From an uncultured Eubacteriaceae bacterium (GTDB lineage: Bacteria > Bacillota > Clostridia > Peptostreptococcales > Anaerovoracaceae), in the NCBI GenBank assembly GCA_903789635.1, contig CAIFEY010000015.1, positions 1 to 59,322 on the forward strand: a stretch of DNA of 59,322 bases, given 5' to 3'. Shown here one piece after another: positions 26,551-36,609 of the stretch (the stretch's first letter is position 1; each line of letters begins with the position of its first letter). A model generated the notes under the pieces. That model saw only the letters and a list, made by a program, of their open reading frames with translations. It did no database searches and was not told where the DNA came from. Made by a program: the position numbers and the translations under genes.

Positions 26551-28602
26551 TCCGTATCCGTCCGGCCTCAAGATCGTCCTGATCCCGGAGAGCGGAAGGG
26601 AGACGTGCGCCGTGCTCTTCCCGGAGGACAGGCTTAGCGGCGGAACCGGCGGGAACAGCGGGAACAGCGGCGCAGACGGCGGCGGAAAGAACTCGGCGGA
26701 TGGAAACGGCGCCGGCGTGCAGGATGTGCAGAGCGCGCCGATCGTCAGCCGGGGCGTCTACGCGGACCAGCCGTACCGGTTCAGGATCGTCGGGCCTGAC
26801 GGCAGCCGGGTCGATGGCTTAGAACAGGATAATTTTGTCCACGCAGCCGTAAGGATCGACGGGGAGCCGCAGAGGACGGTGTTCCTGAGCAGTGGCGAGG
26901 GAATCTTCCTGGGCGAGGGAGAGGACAGTGCAGAATGCCGTCCGTTTTCGGAAAAATCGGCTTCACCCAAATCTCCGTCCGCGTGCCGGGGGAACTGGAG
27001 ATGGCGACGGGATTTTTGCCGGTGTATGTCCGGAAGGACCGCGATTTCCAGGCGATCCGGGCGATGATGATGGAGATCGACGCGCACGAGGACAGCCTGA
27101 TGCTGCAGCGCGAGGCGGCGTCCAAGGGCACGGTCGGGGAGGTGAACGCGCGTTCGATTACGCTGAATCAGCGGGTTTCACTTGCCTCCGCGATCCTGAA
27201 GACCTTCCGCGAGGAGTACGGCTATTTCAGGGCGAACGCGAGATTCCGGACGGACGTGCGCTACGCCGTCGACGAGATCGACAAGCTGCAGCGCATCACG
27301 CCGAGGACCCTGCCATACATCGCGAACCATCCGGAGCTGCTTACGCCGGCCAGGAGCGGGCAGGGCGTGCGCGTCGGCCGCCATTCCTACCTCCCGCGGA
27401 AGACCCTGATGCAGCAGGACGTCTAATCGCTGGACATCCCGGAAAACCGCGCGATCCTGGGCTTCCTGGACCTCATGATCCACGACCTGAAGGAGCTCCA
27501 GAAGCAGCTGCTCGAGCTCAAGCGTGGGCTTCGTGCGGAAAGCCGCGAGGAGGAGGGCTACATCCCGTCCTCGGTCCTCGTCTATACGCAGACAAAGGAG
27601 GGACTGGCCAGGTCGGAAGAGACGCTTCGCGGGCTTACGGACGGGTTCATCGAGACCAGGACGAGCTACGCCAGGATTTTCCCATTCCAGCGGATGCCGC
27701 TCAGGAGCCTGCCGCGGTACTCCAGCATCTTCCAGACCGTACCGCAGTACAGAATCCTGTACCTCTACATGAGCGACTGGTTCGACAGCGCGGACTACGG
27801 GCTCGAGCGCGAGCGAATGATGCCGTCCCTGATGAAGGGAAGCTACCTCTACGAGGTCTAAACGCTGACCAGGCTGATGGACCTGGTCGCATCGCTGGGC
27901 TACCCGCTGAAGAGGAAAACACGTTTCACGTACTGGATGGACGACGACCTGCTCTACCACAACACGGTCTGCAGCAACACGTTCGAGTACGGGCGCGGGG
28001 ACGACCGCGTCACGCTGTACTACCAGCCGGTCATCTACGACGGGCGGTACGAGCCGCAGAACGGGATCAACCTGTACCGGAACAACTCGCTCGCGTTCTC
28101 CGGCTTAGGCTCCTTCTACTACACGCCGGACTTCCTGCTGAAGTTCAACAAGGACGGCAGGGAGACCTACCTGGTCCTGGACGCCAAGTTCTGCGGCAGG
28201 GACTACGTGCGCGAGAACCTCGCGGCGAGCCTGGTGTTCAAGTATTTGTTCTCGCTGTCCGGGAGAAACGGGGCGGAGATCGAGGGGCTCGCGGTCCTGT
28301 ACGGCATGGCGCCGGAGGAGAGCCCGCAGCCTCTGCCGCGCCCGGAATCGATTTACGACCGCGTGGATCGTATGGATCGTATGGGCAGTCCGGGCAGTAT
28401 GGACGGTCTGGATCAAACGGGCAGCGCAGGTTTAGGTGAAGGTATGGCAGGTGCGGAAACACAGAGTGAGATCCGCCCTTCGTTCACCCTGATCCCGCTG
28501 ATTCCCGGGCTCGAGGGCCAGGAAGAGATGCTGAAAGCACTGTTTTCCGGGCGGGAATTCCGGGGCGGCCGGGACGAATCACAGAAAACATCAGAAGAGT
28601 GA
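26528..28602 (+). pseudogene. DUF2357/McrC-like nuclease subunit, broken by one frameshift and two TAA codons
   Basis: Translation would start at ATG 26528, overlapping the McrB-like gene. The N-terminal beta domain runs in one frame to about 26925; the next block (VFGKIGFTQISVRV) is one frame over. That frame is then interrupted by TAA at 27424-27426 (before SLDIPENRAILGFL) and at 27859-27861 (SYLYEV*TLTRLMDLV), and ends at 28602. All three blocks are otherwise well conserved: DUF2357 core, then a PD-(D/E)xK nuclease with YYTPDFLLKF and LVLDAKF. From memory of the family, the residue at the second stop is usually Trp in a YE-x-W motif. The McrB-like partner is intact. Confidence 0.85.
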
Positions 28603-28643
28603 TTAATTGCACATGTATATTTTGTCTTTTCAGAAGATTATAT

Positions 28644-28671
28644 TTGACAATCCGTATGCCGGGCGTATAAT
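28644..28671 (+). promoter_or_regulatory. Promoter of the aminotransferase gene
   Basis: TTGACA (28644-28649), 16-bp spacer, TATAAT (28666-28671), about 100 bp before the start codon. Confidence 0.8.
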
Positions 28672-28772
28672 TAAAAGTACATGAAGTAAATGGATTCAAT
28701 GAATCAGTTTAAACCTAATTCAAATGCATAATGAGTTTCGGTTGGAAACGTTATGAGAGGGAGGAAGCCGCA

Positions 28773-29963
28773 ATGGTTAACAAGAAGAATTACGAACTTG
28801 GTACAGCACCTTCTGTCATTCGTGAGCTGTTCGCTTATGGACTTGAGAAGGCTAAGGAAGTCGGACCGGAGAACATTTACGACTATTCTCTGGGAAACCC
28901 GAGCGTTCCTGCACCTAAGAAGGTCAACGAGACGATCCACCAGCAGGTCGACACGGTAGAGCCGATCAAGCTGCACGGATACTCGATGGCTGCGGGATTT
29001 GACGAGGCGAGAGACGCGGTTGCCGCGAACCTGAACGAGCGCTACGACGTTCATGTGACCAAGGACAACCTGTTCTTCACCTGCGGAGCTGCTCCTGCAC
29101 TGACGGCGGTCTGCAGCGCACTGCGCATCTCTCATGACACGGAGATCATCGCGATCGCACCGTTCTTCCCGGAGTACAAGGTGTTCGTCGAGGGCGCAGG
29201 CGCCAAGTTCAAGGTCGTTCCGCCTGACCGCGAGAACTTCCAGGTTCAGATCGACGAGCTCGAGAATCTGATCACCGACAAGACCCAGGCAGTCATCGTC
29301 AACTCCCCGAACAACCCGTCCGGAGTTGTATACACGGAGGAGACCATCCTGAAGATCGGCGAACTGCTGCATAAGAAGGCTGCAGAGTACGGTCATCCGA
29401 TCTACATCATCGCGGACGAGCCTTACCGTGAGCTGGTCTACGGAGGTGTCAAGGTTCCGTTCATCCCGACACTGTACGACAACACGATCGTCTGCTACTC
29501 CTGGTCCAAGTCTCTGTCCCTGCCTGGCGAGCGTATCGGCTACGTCCTGGTTCCGGACACCTGCGAGGACAGCAAAGAGGTCTACGCGGCAGTAGCCGGT
29601 GCGGCGAGAAAGAACGGACACGTATGCCCGCCGACGCTGATCCAGCGCGTCATCGAGTACTGCGTAGGCGAGATGCCTGACCTCGAGGCTTACGAGAAGA
29701 ACCGCGAGCTGATCTACGGATCCCTGACCAAGATGGGATACCACTGCGCTAAGCCGGACGGCGCATTCTACCTGTTCGTAGAGGCACCGAACGGAGATGC
29801 TAACGAGTTCTCCGAGAGAGCCAAGCTGAACTACAACCTCCTCGTCGTTCCGGGAGACGGATTCGGATGCAGCGGCTGGTTCCGCCTGTCCTACTGCGTC
29901 GACTACGACATGATCGAGCGTTCACTTCCGGCATTCCAGAAGATGATCGACAGCTATAAATAA
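28773..29963 (+). CDS. Pyridoxal-phosphate aminotransferase, class I/II
   Basis: A 396-residue fold-type I aminotransferase. The PLP lysine is in CYSWSKSLSLPGERIGY, the NSPNNPSG motif binds the pyridine ring, ADEPYRELVY holds the Asp/Tyr pair, and WFRLSYCVD the substrate-binding Arg. Start ATG 28773 follows GAGGGAGGAAG. It resembles the aspartate/alanine-type enzymes; the exact substrate cannot be told. It is monocistronic with its own promoter and terminator. Its codon use is more T/A-tolerant than its neighbours, as for highly expressed genes. Confidence 0.88.
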   Translation: MVNKKNYELGTAPSVIRELFAYGLEKAKEVGPENIYDYSLGNPSVPAPKKVNETIHQQVDTVEPIKLHGYSMAAGFDEARDAVAANLNERYDVHVTKDNLFFTCGAAPALTAVCSALRISHDTEIIAIAPFFPEYKVFVEGAGAKFKVVPPDRENFQVQIDELENLITDKTQAVIVNSPNNPSGVVYTEETILKIGELLHKKAAEYGHPIYIIADEPYRELVYGGVKVPFIPTLYDNTIVCYSWSKSLSLPGERIGYVLVPDTCEDSKEVYAAVAGAARKNGHVCPPTLIQRVIEYCVGEMPDLEAYEKNRELIYGSLTKMGYHCAKPDGAFYLFVEAPNGDANEFSERAKLNYNLLVVPGDGFGCSGWFRLSYCVDYDMIERSLPAFQKMIDSYK

Positions 29964-29980
29964 TCATCCTCAGGGTAAGG

Positions 29981-30028
29981 AAACCGGCCTTCCATGCGGC
30001 TGCACGCGCTGCAGGCGGCCGGTTTTTT
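29981..30028 (+). terminator. Intrinsic terminator after the aminotransferase gene
   Basis: AAACCGGCC pairs with GGCCGGTTT and is followed by a T-run. Confidence 0.85.
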
Positions 30029-30147
30029 CTTACTTGGAAATGGGCGGAGAAGATACACAGCATGGAGATGCGGACAGAACAGAACCGCACGGACGAGAGG
30101 TCTGACGGCAGAGGAACAGATGTGAGTAAGAGAAGGAGGCGGGCGAC

Positions 30148-30822
30148 TTGGATAAAGACTTTCGGAAAGACATCGGCAGGGAGCAGGCCGGAGAACGAAC
30201 AGCACAGCAGTCGAGTGAAGCGGCAAAGCCTGTGACGAGCCGGGAGCGCCGGGCGAACCAGATGCAGCGGCGCATCCAGGAGGCTGCCAGGATGCTGTTC
30301 ACGGAGCGCGGATTCGACAGCGTCTCGATGGCGGACATCGCCAAGGAGGCGGGCTGCTCTCCGGGAAACATCTACCACTATTTCCCGAATAAGGAATCGC
30401 TGACCCTGCACATGACCACCTACGTCGACGACATCTACGAGGGGCTCGAGGAGGAGTACCTGAACGACGAGCAGACGCCGTGGAGGGAGAAGCTCCTGGA
30501 CTTCATCTCCCGCTCCCCTAGGATCAGCGTCGGCGACCCGGTGCTTTACTTCTGCCTGAGCTACGGGCTCAAGCAGCCGGAGAACGGGGCGCTGAAGATC
30601 AAGGACGAGCGCGTCTGGATCCGCCTTCTGCACGAGCTGGTGCACGGCTGTCTGGAAGAGGGGAGCATCGCAGAAAAATACGACGAGGACGAGATCGTCC
30701 ACGACCTCGTGATCCTGCACAGGGGCATCCTGTTCGAGTGGAGGATCGATGAAGAGGCTTTTGATATTGAGGAAAAGGGCAGAGCCTTAGGGGAAATACT
30801 GCTGCACGGACTGGAGGAATAA
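30148..30822 (+). CDS. TetR-family transcriptional regulator
   Basis: A 224-residue regulator with an N-terminal HTH (about residues 38-85: IQEAARMLFTERGFDSVSMADIAKEAGCSPGNIYHYFPNKESL). The TTG start at 30148 lies after AGAAGGAGG. The C-terminal ligand domain is unassigned. It ends 2 bp before the dapB ATG, so the two are co-transcribed, although a link to lysine biosynthesis is not established. Confidence 0.85.
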   Translation: MDKDFRKDIGREQAGERTAQQSSEAAKPVTSRERRANQMQRRIQEAARMLFTERGFDSVSMADIAKEAGCSPGNIYHYFPNKESLTLHMTTYVDDIYEGLEEEYLNDEQTPWREKLLDFISRSPRISVGDPVLYFCLSYGLKQPENGALKIKDERVWIRLLHELVHGCLEEGSIAEKYDEDEIVHDLVILHRGILFEWRIDEEAFDIEEKGRALGEILLHGLEE

Positions 30823-30824
30823 CC

Positions 30825-31622
30825 ATGAAGATAATCGTAACAGCGCCAAGAGGCAAGATGGGCAGGCTCGTAACCGCGGCCGCCGCTAAGCGTGAGGGCG
30901 TGGAAATCGTCGCCGGTATCGGCCCTTCCGGAAGAGACTATATCGGAAAAGACATCGGCGAGGTCGCCGGAATCGGGCAGACGCTGGGCGCCCCGGTCAC
31001 GGACGACCTGGAATCGGTCATCGATCAGTGTGATGCGATCATCGATTTCTCAACCGTAGAGATGGGCATGAAGATCCTGGAGTGCGCGCGGGCGCATAAG
31101 AAGGTGCTGCTGACCGGTACGACGGGATTCTCGGAGGAGCAGAGGCAGGCGTTCTCGGATGCGGCAAAGGACATTCCGCTCATGGTAGCGGCGAACACGT
31201 CGATGCAGGTCAATCTGATGTACCGCCTGATCGAGATGGCCGCTAAGGCGATCGGTGATACGACGGACATCGAGGTCGTCGACATGCACGACCGGAACAA
31301 GCTGGACGCCCCGAGCGGGACCGCGAGCGACATCTGCGATGTCCTCTGCGATGCGCTCGGAAAGTCGAAGAAGGACGACGTCGTATACGGTCACGCCGGT
31401 GAGGGCCCGCGTGAAGAGGGATCCCTCGCGTTCCATTCGATCCGCGGCGGCGACTGGCCGAGCAGTCACACCGTATACTTCATCGGAAACGGCGAGCGCC
31501 TCGAGATCACCCACCACGCGGTGAACTGGACCTGCTTCGCCGAGGGAGCGGTCACCGGTGCGCTCTACTTGATGAAGCAGGAGCCGGGCGAATACACGAT
31601 GCAGGACTGCCTCGGACTCTAA
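30825..31622 (+). CDS. dapB: 4-hydroxy-tetrahydrodipicolinate reductase
   Basis: A 265-residue NAD(P)H enzyme of the diaminopimelate/lysine pathway. It has the Rossmann start VTAPRGKMGRL, DFSTVEMGM, GTTGFSEEQ, and the catalytic and substrate segment DMHDRNKLDAPSGTA. Full length. It is downstream of the TetR gene by 2 bp and overlaps the stop codon of the convergent rpoN gene by 4 bp. Confidence 0.95.
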   Translation: MKIIVTAPRGKMGRLVTAAAAKREGVEIVAGIGPSGRDYIGKDIGEVAGIGQTLGAPVTDDLESVIDQCDAIIDFSTVEMGMKILECARAHKKVLLTGTTGFSEEQRQAFSDAAKDIPLMVAANTSMQVNLMYRLIEMAAKAIGDTTDIEVVDMHDRNKLDAPSGTASDICDVLCDALGKSKKDDVVYGHAGEGPREEGSLAFHSIRGGDWPSSHTVYFIGNGERLEITHHAVNWTCFAEGAVTGALYLMKQEPGEYTMQDCLGL

Positions 31623-33052
31623 CGGCGGCGCCGTTTGGCGGTCGAAGGGATGTTCGCCTGCGTGCGGTACTTGGCGACGGTGCGGCGCGCGATCGGGATC
31701 CCGCGGTCGCTGAGCAGGTCGGCAATCCGCTGGTCGCTGAGCGGGGAAGTCTTTGACTCGCCCTGGATCAAATTTCGAATTTCAAGCAGGATGGCATGGC
31801 TGCTGACGGCCGTGCCGTCCTGTTTTTTCATGCCCGAGGCGAAAAAGTCCTTCAGCTCGAACACGCCGAACCTGCAGGAGATGTACTTGCCGTTGACGGT
31901 GCGGCTGACGGTGGAAATGCTGATGCCGCAGGCCTCCGCAATCTCGGCCTGGGTCAGGGGCTTGAGTTCCGACGGATCCCGGAGGAAGAAATCTGACTGC
32001 CGGTCCGCGATCGCGCGCGCGATGGAGAGGATCGTCTCCTGCCGCTGTACGATGTCGTTCAGGAACTGCTGGGCGGCGTTGTACCGCCTGGTCAGGTACT
32101 CCGCGGTCTCGCTGCCCGGCTCGGCATTCTTCAGCATCTTCACGTACTGCGGGTTCAGGAAGGCCCTCGGATAGTTCTCCTTCAGAAATTCGACGGTGAT
32201 CCCGCCGCGCCCGTCCGCGTCGGCCCTGAGGTCTGGGACGATGTAAGACACCGGTTCGTTTGACGCGAGCGTGTTTCCGGGCAAAGGATCCAGGCCTCGG
32301 ATGATCTCGGCGCATTCCTCGGCCTCCTGAACCGTGATCCCGAGCCGTTCTGCCGCCGCGGCCTCCTCGTGCCTCGCGATCAGCGGCATGCATTCCTCGA
32401 TCATCCGTCTGAGCAGCGGGGTCAGCCGGTCCTGCGCCTTAAGCTGAAGCTCCAGGCATTCCTCAAGCGACCGCGCCCCGATTCCCGCGGGCTCGAGCGA
32501 CTGGATGTCCCTGAGCGCCTCCTCGAGATCCTCCTTCGGGATGCCGGAAAAGCTGCTGATCGTATCGATCTCACAGCTCAGCCGCCCGTTCTCATCCAGC
32601 ATGCCGAGCAGGAGGCGGCAGAGCTTGAGCCGCCTGTCCGGAAGACCCAGGAGATAGAGCTGCGATTCCAGGCTGTCCAGGAACGACGGCCGCGCGGCCG
32701 TGTACGAGGTGAAGTCGGCGGCGCCGTCGTCATCATTGTCCGAGCCGGCACCCGAGCCGTAGCCGCTGCCTGCCGTCCCGTTATAGAGATTGTCGTAGGA
32801 ATCGTAGGAAGTGGAGGAGGAAGAGCCTGGCCCTGAGCCGTCCGAATTTCCGGAGGACCCGGAATCCCCGCGCGTGTCGGAAGACACAGGAACATAGTCC
32901 AGAAGGGGGTTCTGCTCGAACTCGGTCTGGATGCGGTCCAGCAGGGTCTGGCGGTCCATCTGCAGGATATTGATGGACTGGAGCTGTCGGGCAGAAATTT
33001 TCTGAACTTGCTTCTGCGAGGTGTGAAGTTGCGGAGAGATCGTCGGTTTCAT
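31619..33052 (-). CDS. rpoN: RNA polymerase sigma-54 factor
   Basis: A 477-residue RpoN. Region I is Gln/Leu-rich (LHTSQKQVQKISARQLQS, ILQMDRQTLLDRIQTEFEQN). Region II contains an inserted Gly/Ser/Asp-rich stretch (about residues 60-110). The HTH (LTQAEIAEACGISISTVSRT) recognises the -12 element and the RpoN box ARRTVAKYRTQANIP the -24 element. The end overlaps dapB convergently. The divergent gene acoR encodes a sigma-54 activator, and a -24/-12 promoter lies at 36147. Confidence 0.95.
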   Translation of the reverse strand: MKPTISPQLHTSQKQVQKISARQLQSINILQMDRQTLLDRIQTEFEQNPLLDYVPVSSDTRGDSGSSGNSDGSGPGSSSSTSYDSYDNLYNGTAGSGYGSGAGSDNDDDGAADFTSYTAARPSFLDSLESQLYLLGLPDRRLKLCRLLLGMLDENGRLSCEIDTISSFSGIPKEDLEEALRDIQSLEPAGIGARSLEECLELQLKAQDRLTPLLRRMIEECMPLIARHEEAAAAERLGITVQEAEECAEIIRGLDPLPGNTLASNEPVSYIVPDLRADADGRGGITVEFLKENYPRAFLNPQYVKMLKNAEPGSETAEYLTRRYNAAQQFLNDIVQRQETILSIARAIADRQSDFFLRDPSELKPLTQAEIAEACGISISTVSRTVNGKYISCRFGVFELKDFFASGMKKQDGTAVSSHAILLEIRNLIQGESKTSPLSDQRIADLLSDRGIPIARRTVAKYRTQANIPSTAKRRRR

Positions 33053-33341
33053 GATCCGCCTTCCGTTTCCTTCGGCAGTAAATTGCCGCGAGGGTTTGTG
33101 AAAGAATTCTCAATCTATACGCTGCAGCGACTGCAGGGGTGCTAGTCTTGAATGAGAATAAATACAAATTTCCAGTAGAACCATAGGTTGATTTCAGCTG
33201 ATTAAAGATGTTTTCAGCTTAATTATAGCTTTTGGGGCCGGCGTGGTCAACGAAGCCGGGGGAATTTGGGTTCCTTATGGAAAATTCGCGCGCGACAGGA
33301 TCGCATTTAATTGATAAATAATTGATAATTTGGGAAAGATA

Positions 33342-33369
33342 TTGAGAATTCCAAGGATAAGTGTATAAT
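33342..33369 (+). promoter_or_regulatory. Promoter of acoR
   Basis: TTGAGA (33342-33347), 16-bp spacer, TATAAT (33364-33369). The transcript would have a leader of almost 300 nt. Confidence 0.6.
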
Positions 33370-33530
33370 ATAGGGAACATGATGATTAAATCATTGGAAA
33401 ATGAGGCAACTAAATAATCTGACTATGATAATAACAACGTTCAATTGTGTTGAAATTACGTTAAAATGAATTTGATTACGCAAAAAGACAGCAGAAAAAC
33501 ACGATAGCCATGCGGCGTCCTGTCTTTGTC

Positions 33531-33567
33531 GAAAAGGGATCGAAAAGGGATCGAAAAGGGATCGAAA
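33531..33567 (+). repeat. Tandem 11-bp repeat in the acoR leader
   Basis: TCGAAAAGGGA occurs three times in direct succession from 33532 and is followed by a partial fourth copy. It lies about 105 bp before the acoR start in the untranslated leader. The rest of the 33053-33671 gap holds only the promoter and AT-rich sequence. Confidence 0.7.
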
Positions 33568-33671
33568 ATGGCCGGTGCCGATTCTTCTCTTGCAGCCGCA
33601 TTTGGCAGCGCATCCGGCAGCCGCAGTGGAAAGGGGAAAGAAAGGGAATAGAAATGGGAAAGGAGGTATCG

Positions 33672-35720
33672 ATGCATCAGGATAAGACAGCGAATACAGC
33701 AAGTACATCGACCAAAACCGAAACGATCGAAGAGGAATACAAGCGCTATAAACGGTACTGGGATAAGTTCATGGCGACCGGGGAGATCGACCCCGGTCTG
33801 AATCCGGTCGTCGGCCGGTCCTGGATCAAGTGCAGGAACGCCGGCACCAGCATCGACGGCGGAAAGGGGAAGCTTCTGGACGACAACGTCTTTCAGAGCA
33901 TCTACGATGCGAACCGGGACCTGATCGAGACGGCGATGCCGGTCATGCAGAGCGTGTACGAGATCATCAACAGGACGGACTATTTCTTCGTCCTGACGGA
34001 CAGCGTCGGCTACGTGCTGGAGGTCCTCGGAGCGTTCCTGACGGACGAGATGCAGAGCGAGCTGAACTTCCGCCAGAAGGCGCTCTGGAGCGACGTGGAG
34101 GTCGGGACCAACGCGATCGGCATCGCGCTCGACTACGACACGCCGGTGCAGACGATGGGCGCGGAGCACTACTGCGTCGCGCAGCACGGCTGGACCTGCT
34201 CGGCCGCCCCGATCCACGGCGAGGACGGCGAGATCATCGGCTGCCTGGACCTGTCCAGCGCCAACTACCGCACCAAGAACCTTCACACGTTCGGCCTCGT
34301 GGTCGCCGCTGCGTTCTCCATCGAGTCGATGCTGAAGCACAGCCACGCGACAAGGATGCTGCAGAAGACACTGGACGGGAGCCCGGAGAGCACGCTGCTT
34401 CTGGACAGCAATTTCCGCGTATCCCTGGTCAATCAGGCGATGCGGGAGTTTTTCCGCCTGAGCGATAAGGACAGCAGGGAGATCATCGGAAAGGACTTCC
34501 GCCAGACCGCGCCGGACATCGACTGGCCGGAGGTGCCGCAGCTCGCGCAGAACGGCGGGATGCTCGTCCGGAATACGAGGGTCGTGTTCCGCGGAAACGA
34601 GTACCACTGCGCGCTCAACGTGACCGCGTTCTACGACCGGACCTGGAACTACACGGTCAGCATCAGGAACCAGAAGAAGATGATCGCCGACGCGAACCAC
34701 TACATGGGAAACCGCGCGCAGTACACGTTCGACGACATCATGGCGCGGGACCCTAAGATGCTGAAGACGATCTCACTCGCGAAGAAGTACGCGATGTACG
34801 ACGGCATCGTGCTGATCCAGGGCGAGAGCGGGACGGGCAAGGAGCTGTTCGCGCAGAGCATCCACAACCAGAGCGCGCGGGCGAACGGGCCGTTCGTCGC
34901 CGTCAACTGCGCATCAATCCCGCGAGATCTGATCGAGAGTGAGATCTTTGGCTACGAGAAGGGCGCGTTCACCGGGGCGCTGAACGACGGAAACCCGGGA
35001 AAGTTCGAGCTCGCGAACCACGGCACGCTGTTCCTTGACGAGATCGGGGAGATGCCGCTCGAGTTCCAGGCCAAGCTCCTGCGCGCGGTCGAGACGCTGC
35101 GCATCCGAAGGATCGGCGGCAAGAAGGAAATCCCGCTCGACATCCGCATCATCGCCGCGACGAACCGCGACCTGCAGAGGGAGGCCGAGCGCGGACGCTT
35201 CCGCCAGGACCTCTACTACCGCCTGAACGTCCTGAACCTGACCGTCCCGCCGCTCCGCGAGCGCAAGGAGGACATCATCTACGACGCGGGCATCTTCCTG
35301 GAGCGCTACAACCGCAAGTATCCGGGACAAAAGAAGACCATGAGCAAGGGGTTCGAGGATGACCTGATGCTCTACAACTGGCCGGGCAATGTCCGCGAGC
35401 TGCAGAACGGCATCGAGCGCACGTTCTACGCGGCGTCGGGGAGCACGCTGGAGCCGTCCGACTTTCAGTTCATCGCCTCGTCCGACGCGATGGAGGCGCC
35501 GCCGGAAACCGAGGACAGCCGTCCCGAGCAGAAACCGCTCAGCGGCAAGTCTCAGAAGGCCGCAGATCAGTACCGCCGCGTCCTGGTCGAGGCCGACTTT
35601 GACACCGAGAAGGCAGCCGAGCTCCTCGAGATCAGCCGCGCGACCTTCTACCGCCGCTGCCGCAAGTACGGAATCTCGCCGCGGAACCTGGCAAAAGAAT
35701 ACCGAAGCGCCAAGGAGTAG
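33672..35720 (+). CDS. acoR: Sigma-54-dependent activator of acetoin catabolism (AcoR-like)
   Basis: A 682-residue enhancer-binding protein. The N-terminal half holds a GAF-like sensor ([18 protein letters not shown]) and a PAS-like segment. The central AAA+ domain has [12 protein letters not shown], the sigma-54-contacting GAFTGA loop ([10 protein letters not shown]) and Walker [12 protein letters not shown]. The C-terminal Fis-type HTH is [20 protein letters not shown]. The start ATG 33672 follows AAAGGAGGT; an in-frame upstream extension reads through repeats and is rejected. It probably binds the TTCTCA dyads upstream of the aco operon and responds to acetoin or a related compound. Confidence 0.92.
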   Translation: MHQDKTANTASTSTKTETIEEEYKRYKRYWDKFMATGEIDPGLNPVVGRSWIKCRNAGTSIDGGKGKLLDDNVFQSIYDANRDLIETAMPVMQSVYEIINRTDYFFVLTDSVGYVLEVLGAFLTDEMQSELNFRQKALWSDVEVGTNAIGIALDYDTPVQTMGAEHYCVAQHGWTCSAAPIHGEDGEIIGCLDLSSANYRTKNLHTFGLVVAAAFSIESMLKHSHATRMLQKTLDGSPESTLLLDSNFRVSLVNQAMREFFRLSDKDSREIIGKDFRQTAPDIDWPEVPQLAQNGGMLVRNTRVVFRGNEYHCALNVTAFYDRTWNYTVSIRNQKKMIADANHYMGNRAQYTFDDIMARDPKMLKTISLAKKYAMYDGIVLIQGESGTGKELFAQSIHNQSARANGPFVAVNCASIPRDLIESEIFGYEKGAFTGALNDGNPGKFELANHGTLFLDEIGEMPLEFQAKLLRAVETLRIRRIGGKKEIPLDIRIIAATNRDLQREAERGRFRQDLYYRLNVLNLTVPPLRERKEDIIYDAGIFLERYNRKYPGQKKTMSKGFEDDLMLYNWPGNVRELQNGIERTFYAASGSTLEPSDFQFIASSDAMEAPPETEDSRPEQKPLSGKSQKAADQYRRVLVEADFDTEKAAELLEISRATFYRRCRKYGISPRNLAKEYRSAKE

Positions 35721-35752
35721 CCTCCTGTCGCTTTTGAGACAAAATATGACTG

Positions 35753-35786
35753 TACCGCAGGAGCCGAACGGCACTGCGGTATTTTA
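35753..35786 (+). terminator. Intrinsic terminator after acoR
   Basis: TACCGCAG pairs with CTGCGGTA, followed by TTTT. Confidence 0.75.
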
Positions 35787-35889
35787 TTGCCCTTCTATAT
35801 CCTGCCGGGTGGCCGGACGGCGGGCTCGGAACGCAGTTTCACGCAGGATATCCTTCAGAAATGACCTTCCGCGATGGAAAATCGGGTGC

Positions 35890-36000
35890 TCAAGGATGAG
35901 AATTCTTATTTTGTATTAATTATCACACATAGCAGAAATTCTCAGTTGTAATGATATTATCAAATTCTCATATAAGTTCTCAGAAATTTGAGAACGAGAA
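35890..36000. promoter_or_regulatory. Probable AcoR upstream activating sites
   Basis: A dyad TTCTCA-N6-TGAGAA lies at 35977-35994. Further TTCTCA half-sites occur at about 35936-35943 and 35964-35970, plus TGAGAATTCTTA near 35897. The main dyad is about 155-170 bp before the -24/-12 promoter, the usual distance for enhancer-binding proteins. The binding protein is inferred. Confidence 0.6.
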
Positions 36001-36146
36001 TGAGAAAGGAAGATTCTGGAAGAACCGACCGGAGAAGTAGGAATTACGCGAATTCAATCGTTTATTTTTTAACTAAACGGCAAAAATATGACGACTCTGA
36101 ATTAATGAAATTGTGTATCGTTTATCTTAAGAATTTATTTCTGTCT

Positions 36147-36163
36147 TGGCACGGTTTTTGCTC
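36147..36163 (+). promoter_or_regulatory. Sigma-54 (-24/-12) promoter of the aco operon
   Basis: TGGCACGGTTTTTGCTC matches the sigma-54 consensus TGGCAC-N5-TTGC, with GG at 36148-36149 and GC at 36160-36161. It lies about 50 bp upstream of the first gene. Confidence 0.92.
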
Positions 36164-36213
36164 CTTATCTTGGCAGAAGGGTCAGATCCCGTTAGCGAGA
36201 CAGGAGGTTTCCG

Positions 36214-36573
36214 ATGAAACGTTATGTGATTGAGTTCGGAATTGGAACGGACTTTCATGGACAGGATGTCACGCATGCCGCCGCCAAGGCGGTGAAGGAT
36301 GCGGTATCTCACAGCTGCCTGTGTGGCCTGGACGAGGTGCTGGGCATCCACGATCTGAATACGGGCGTGTTTATCCATGTGACCGTTGCGGTTTCGAGAC
36401 CTGAAGAAGTTGATACTGACAAGGTGGCGGCGATGCTTCCGGTCGGCACAGTGGACGTCAAGGTGGTTCCGGGAGGACTTCATGTCCCGGGCCTGTACGT
36501 ACCGAAGTTCGGCGACGCGGACGACAGCATCGAGGCTGCGCTTGCCTGTGTAGAAGTTGAAATTCGTGATTAA
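36214..36573 (+). CDS. Lin0512 family protein, first gene of the aco operon
   Basis: A 119-residue conserved protein (MKRYVIEFGIGTDFHGQDVT; alternating strands and helices; GGLHVPGLYVPKFG). It belongs to the small Lin0512 family of unknown function and forms a compact cytosolic domain. ATG 36214 follows ACAGGAGGTTTCCG. It is the first gene behind the sigma-54 promoter and 36 bp before acoA, so it is expressed with acetoin dehydrogenase. The family has no established activity that I know. Confidence 0.85.
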   Translation: MKRYVIEFGIGTDFHGQDVTHAAAKAVKDAVSHSCLCGLDEVLGIHDLNTGVFIHVTVAVSRPEEVDTDKVAAMLPVGTVDVKVVPGGLHVPGLYVPKFGDADDSIEAALACVEVEIRD

Positions 36574-36609
36574 TCAGAGAAATTGTACGAAAAGAAAGGA
36601 AGGTCTGTT

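Noticed and set aside
25462-26571. Long antisense frame of 369 residues opposite the McrB-like gene
   Set aside because: It is a codon-bias shadow: Asp/Val/Leu/Arg-rich, no motif, and no ribosome site.
27424-27861. Stop-codon reassignment or recoding of TAA in the nuclease gene
   Set aside because: Many intact genes in the window end in TAA or TAG, and a frameshift occurs in the same gene, so decay or base-call error is simpler.
33510-33671. N-terminal extension of AcoR from an upstream start
   Set aside because: It would translate the 11-bp tandem repeats and has no ribosome site, whereas ATG 33672 follows AAAGGAGGT.
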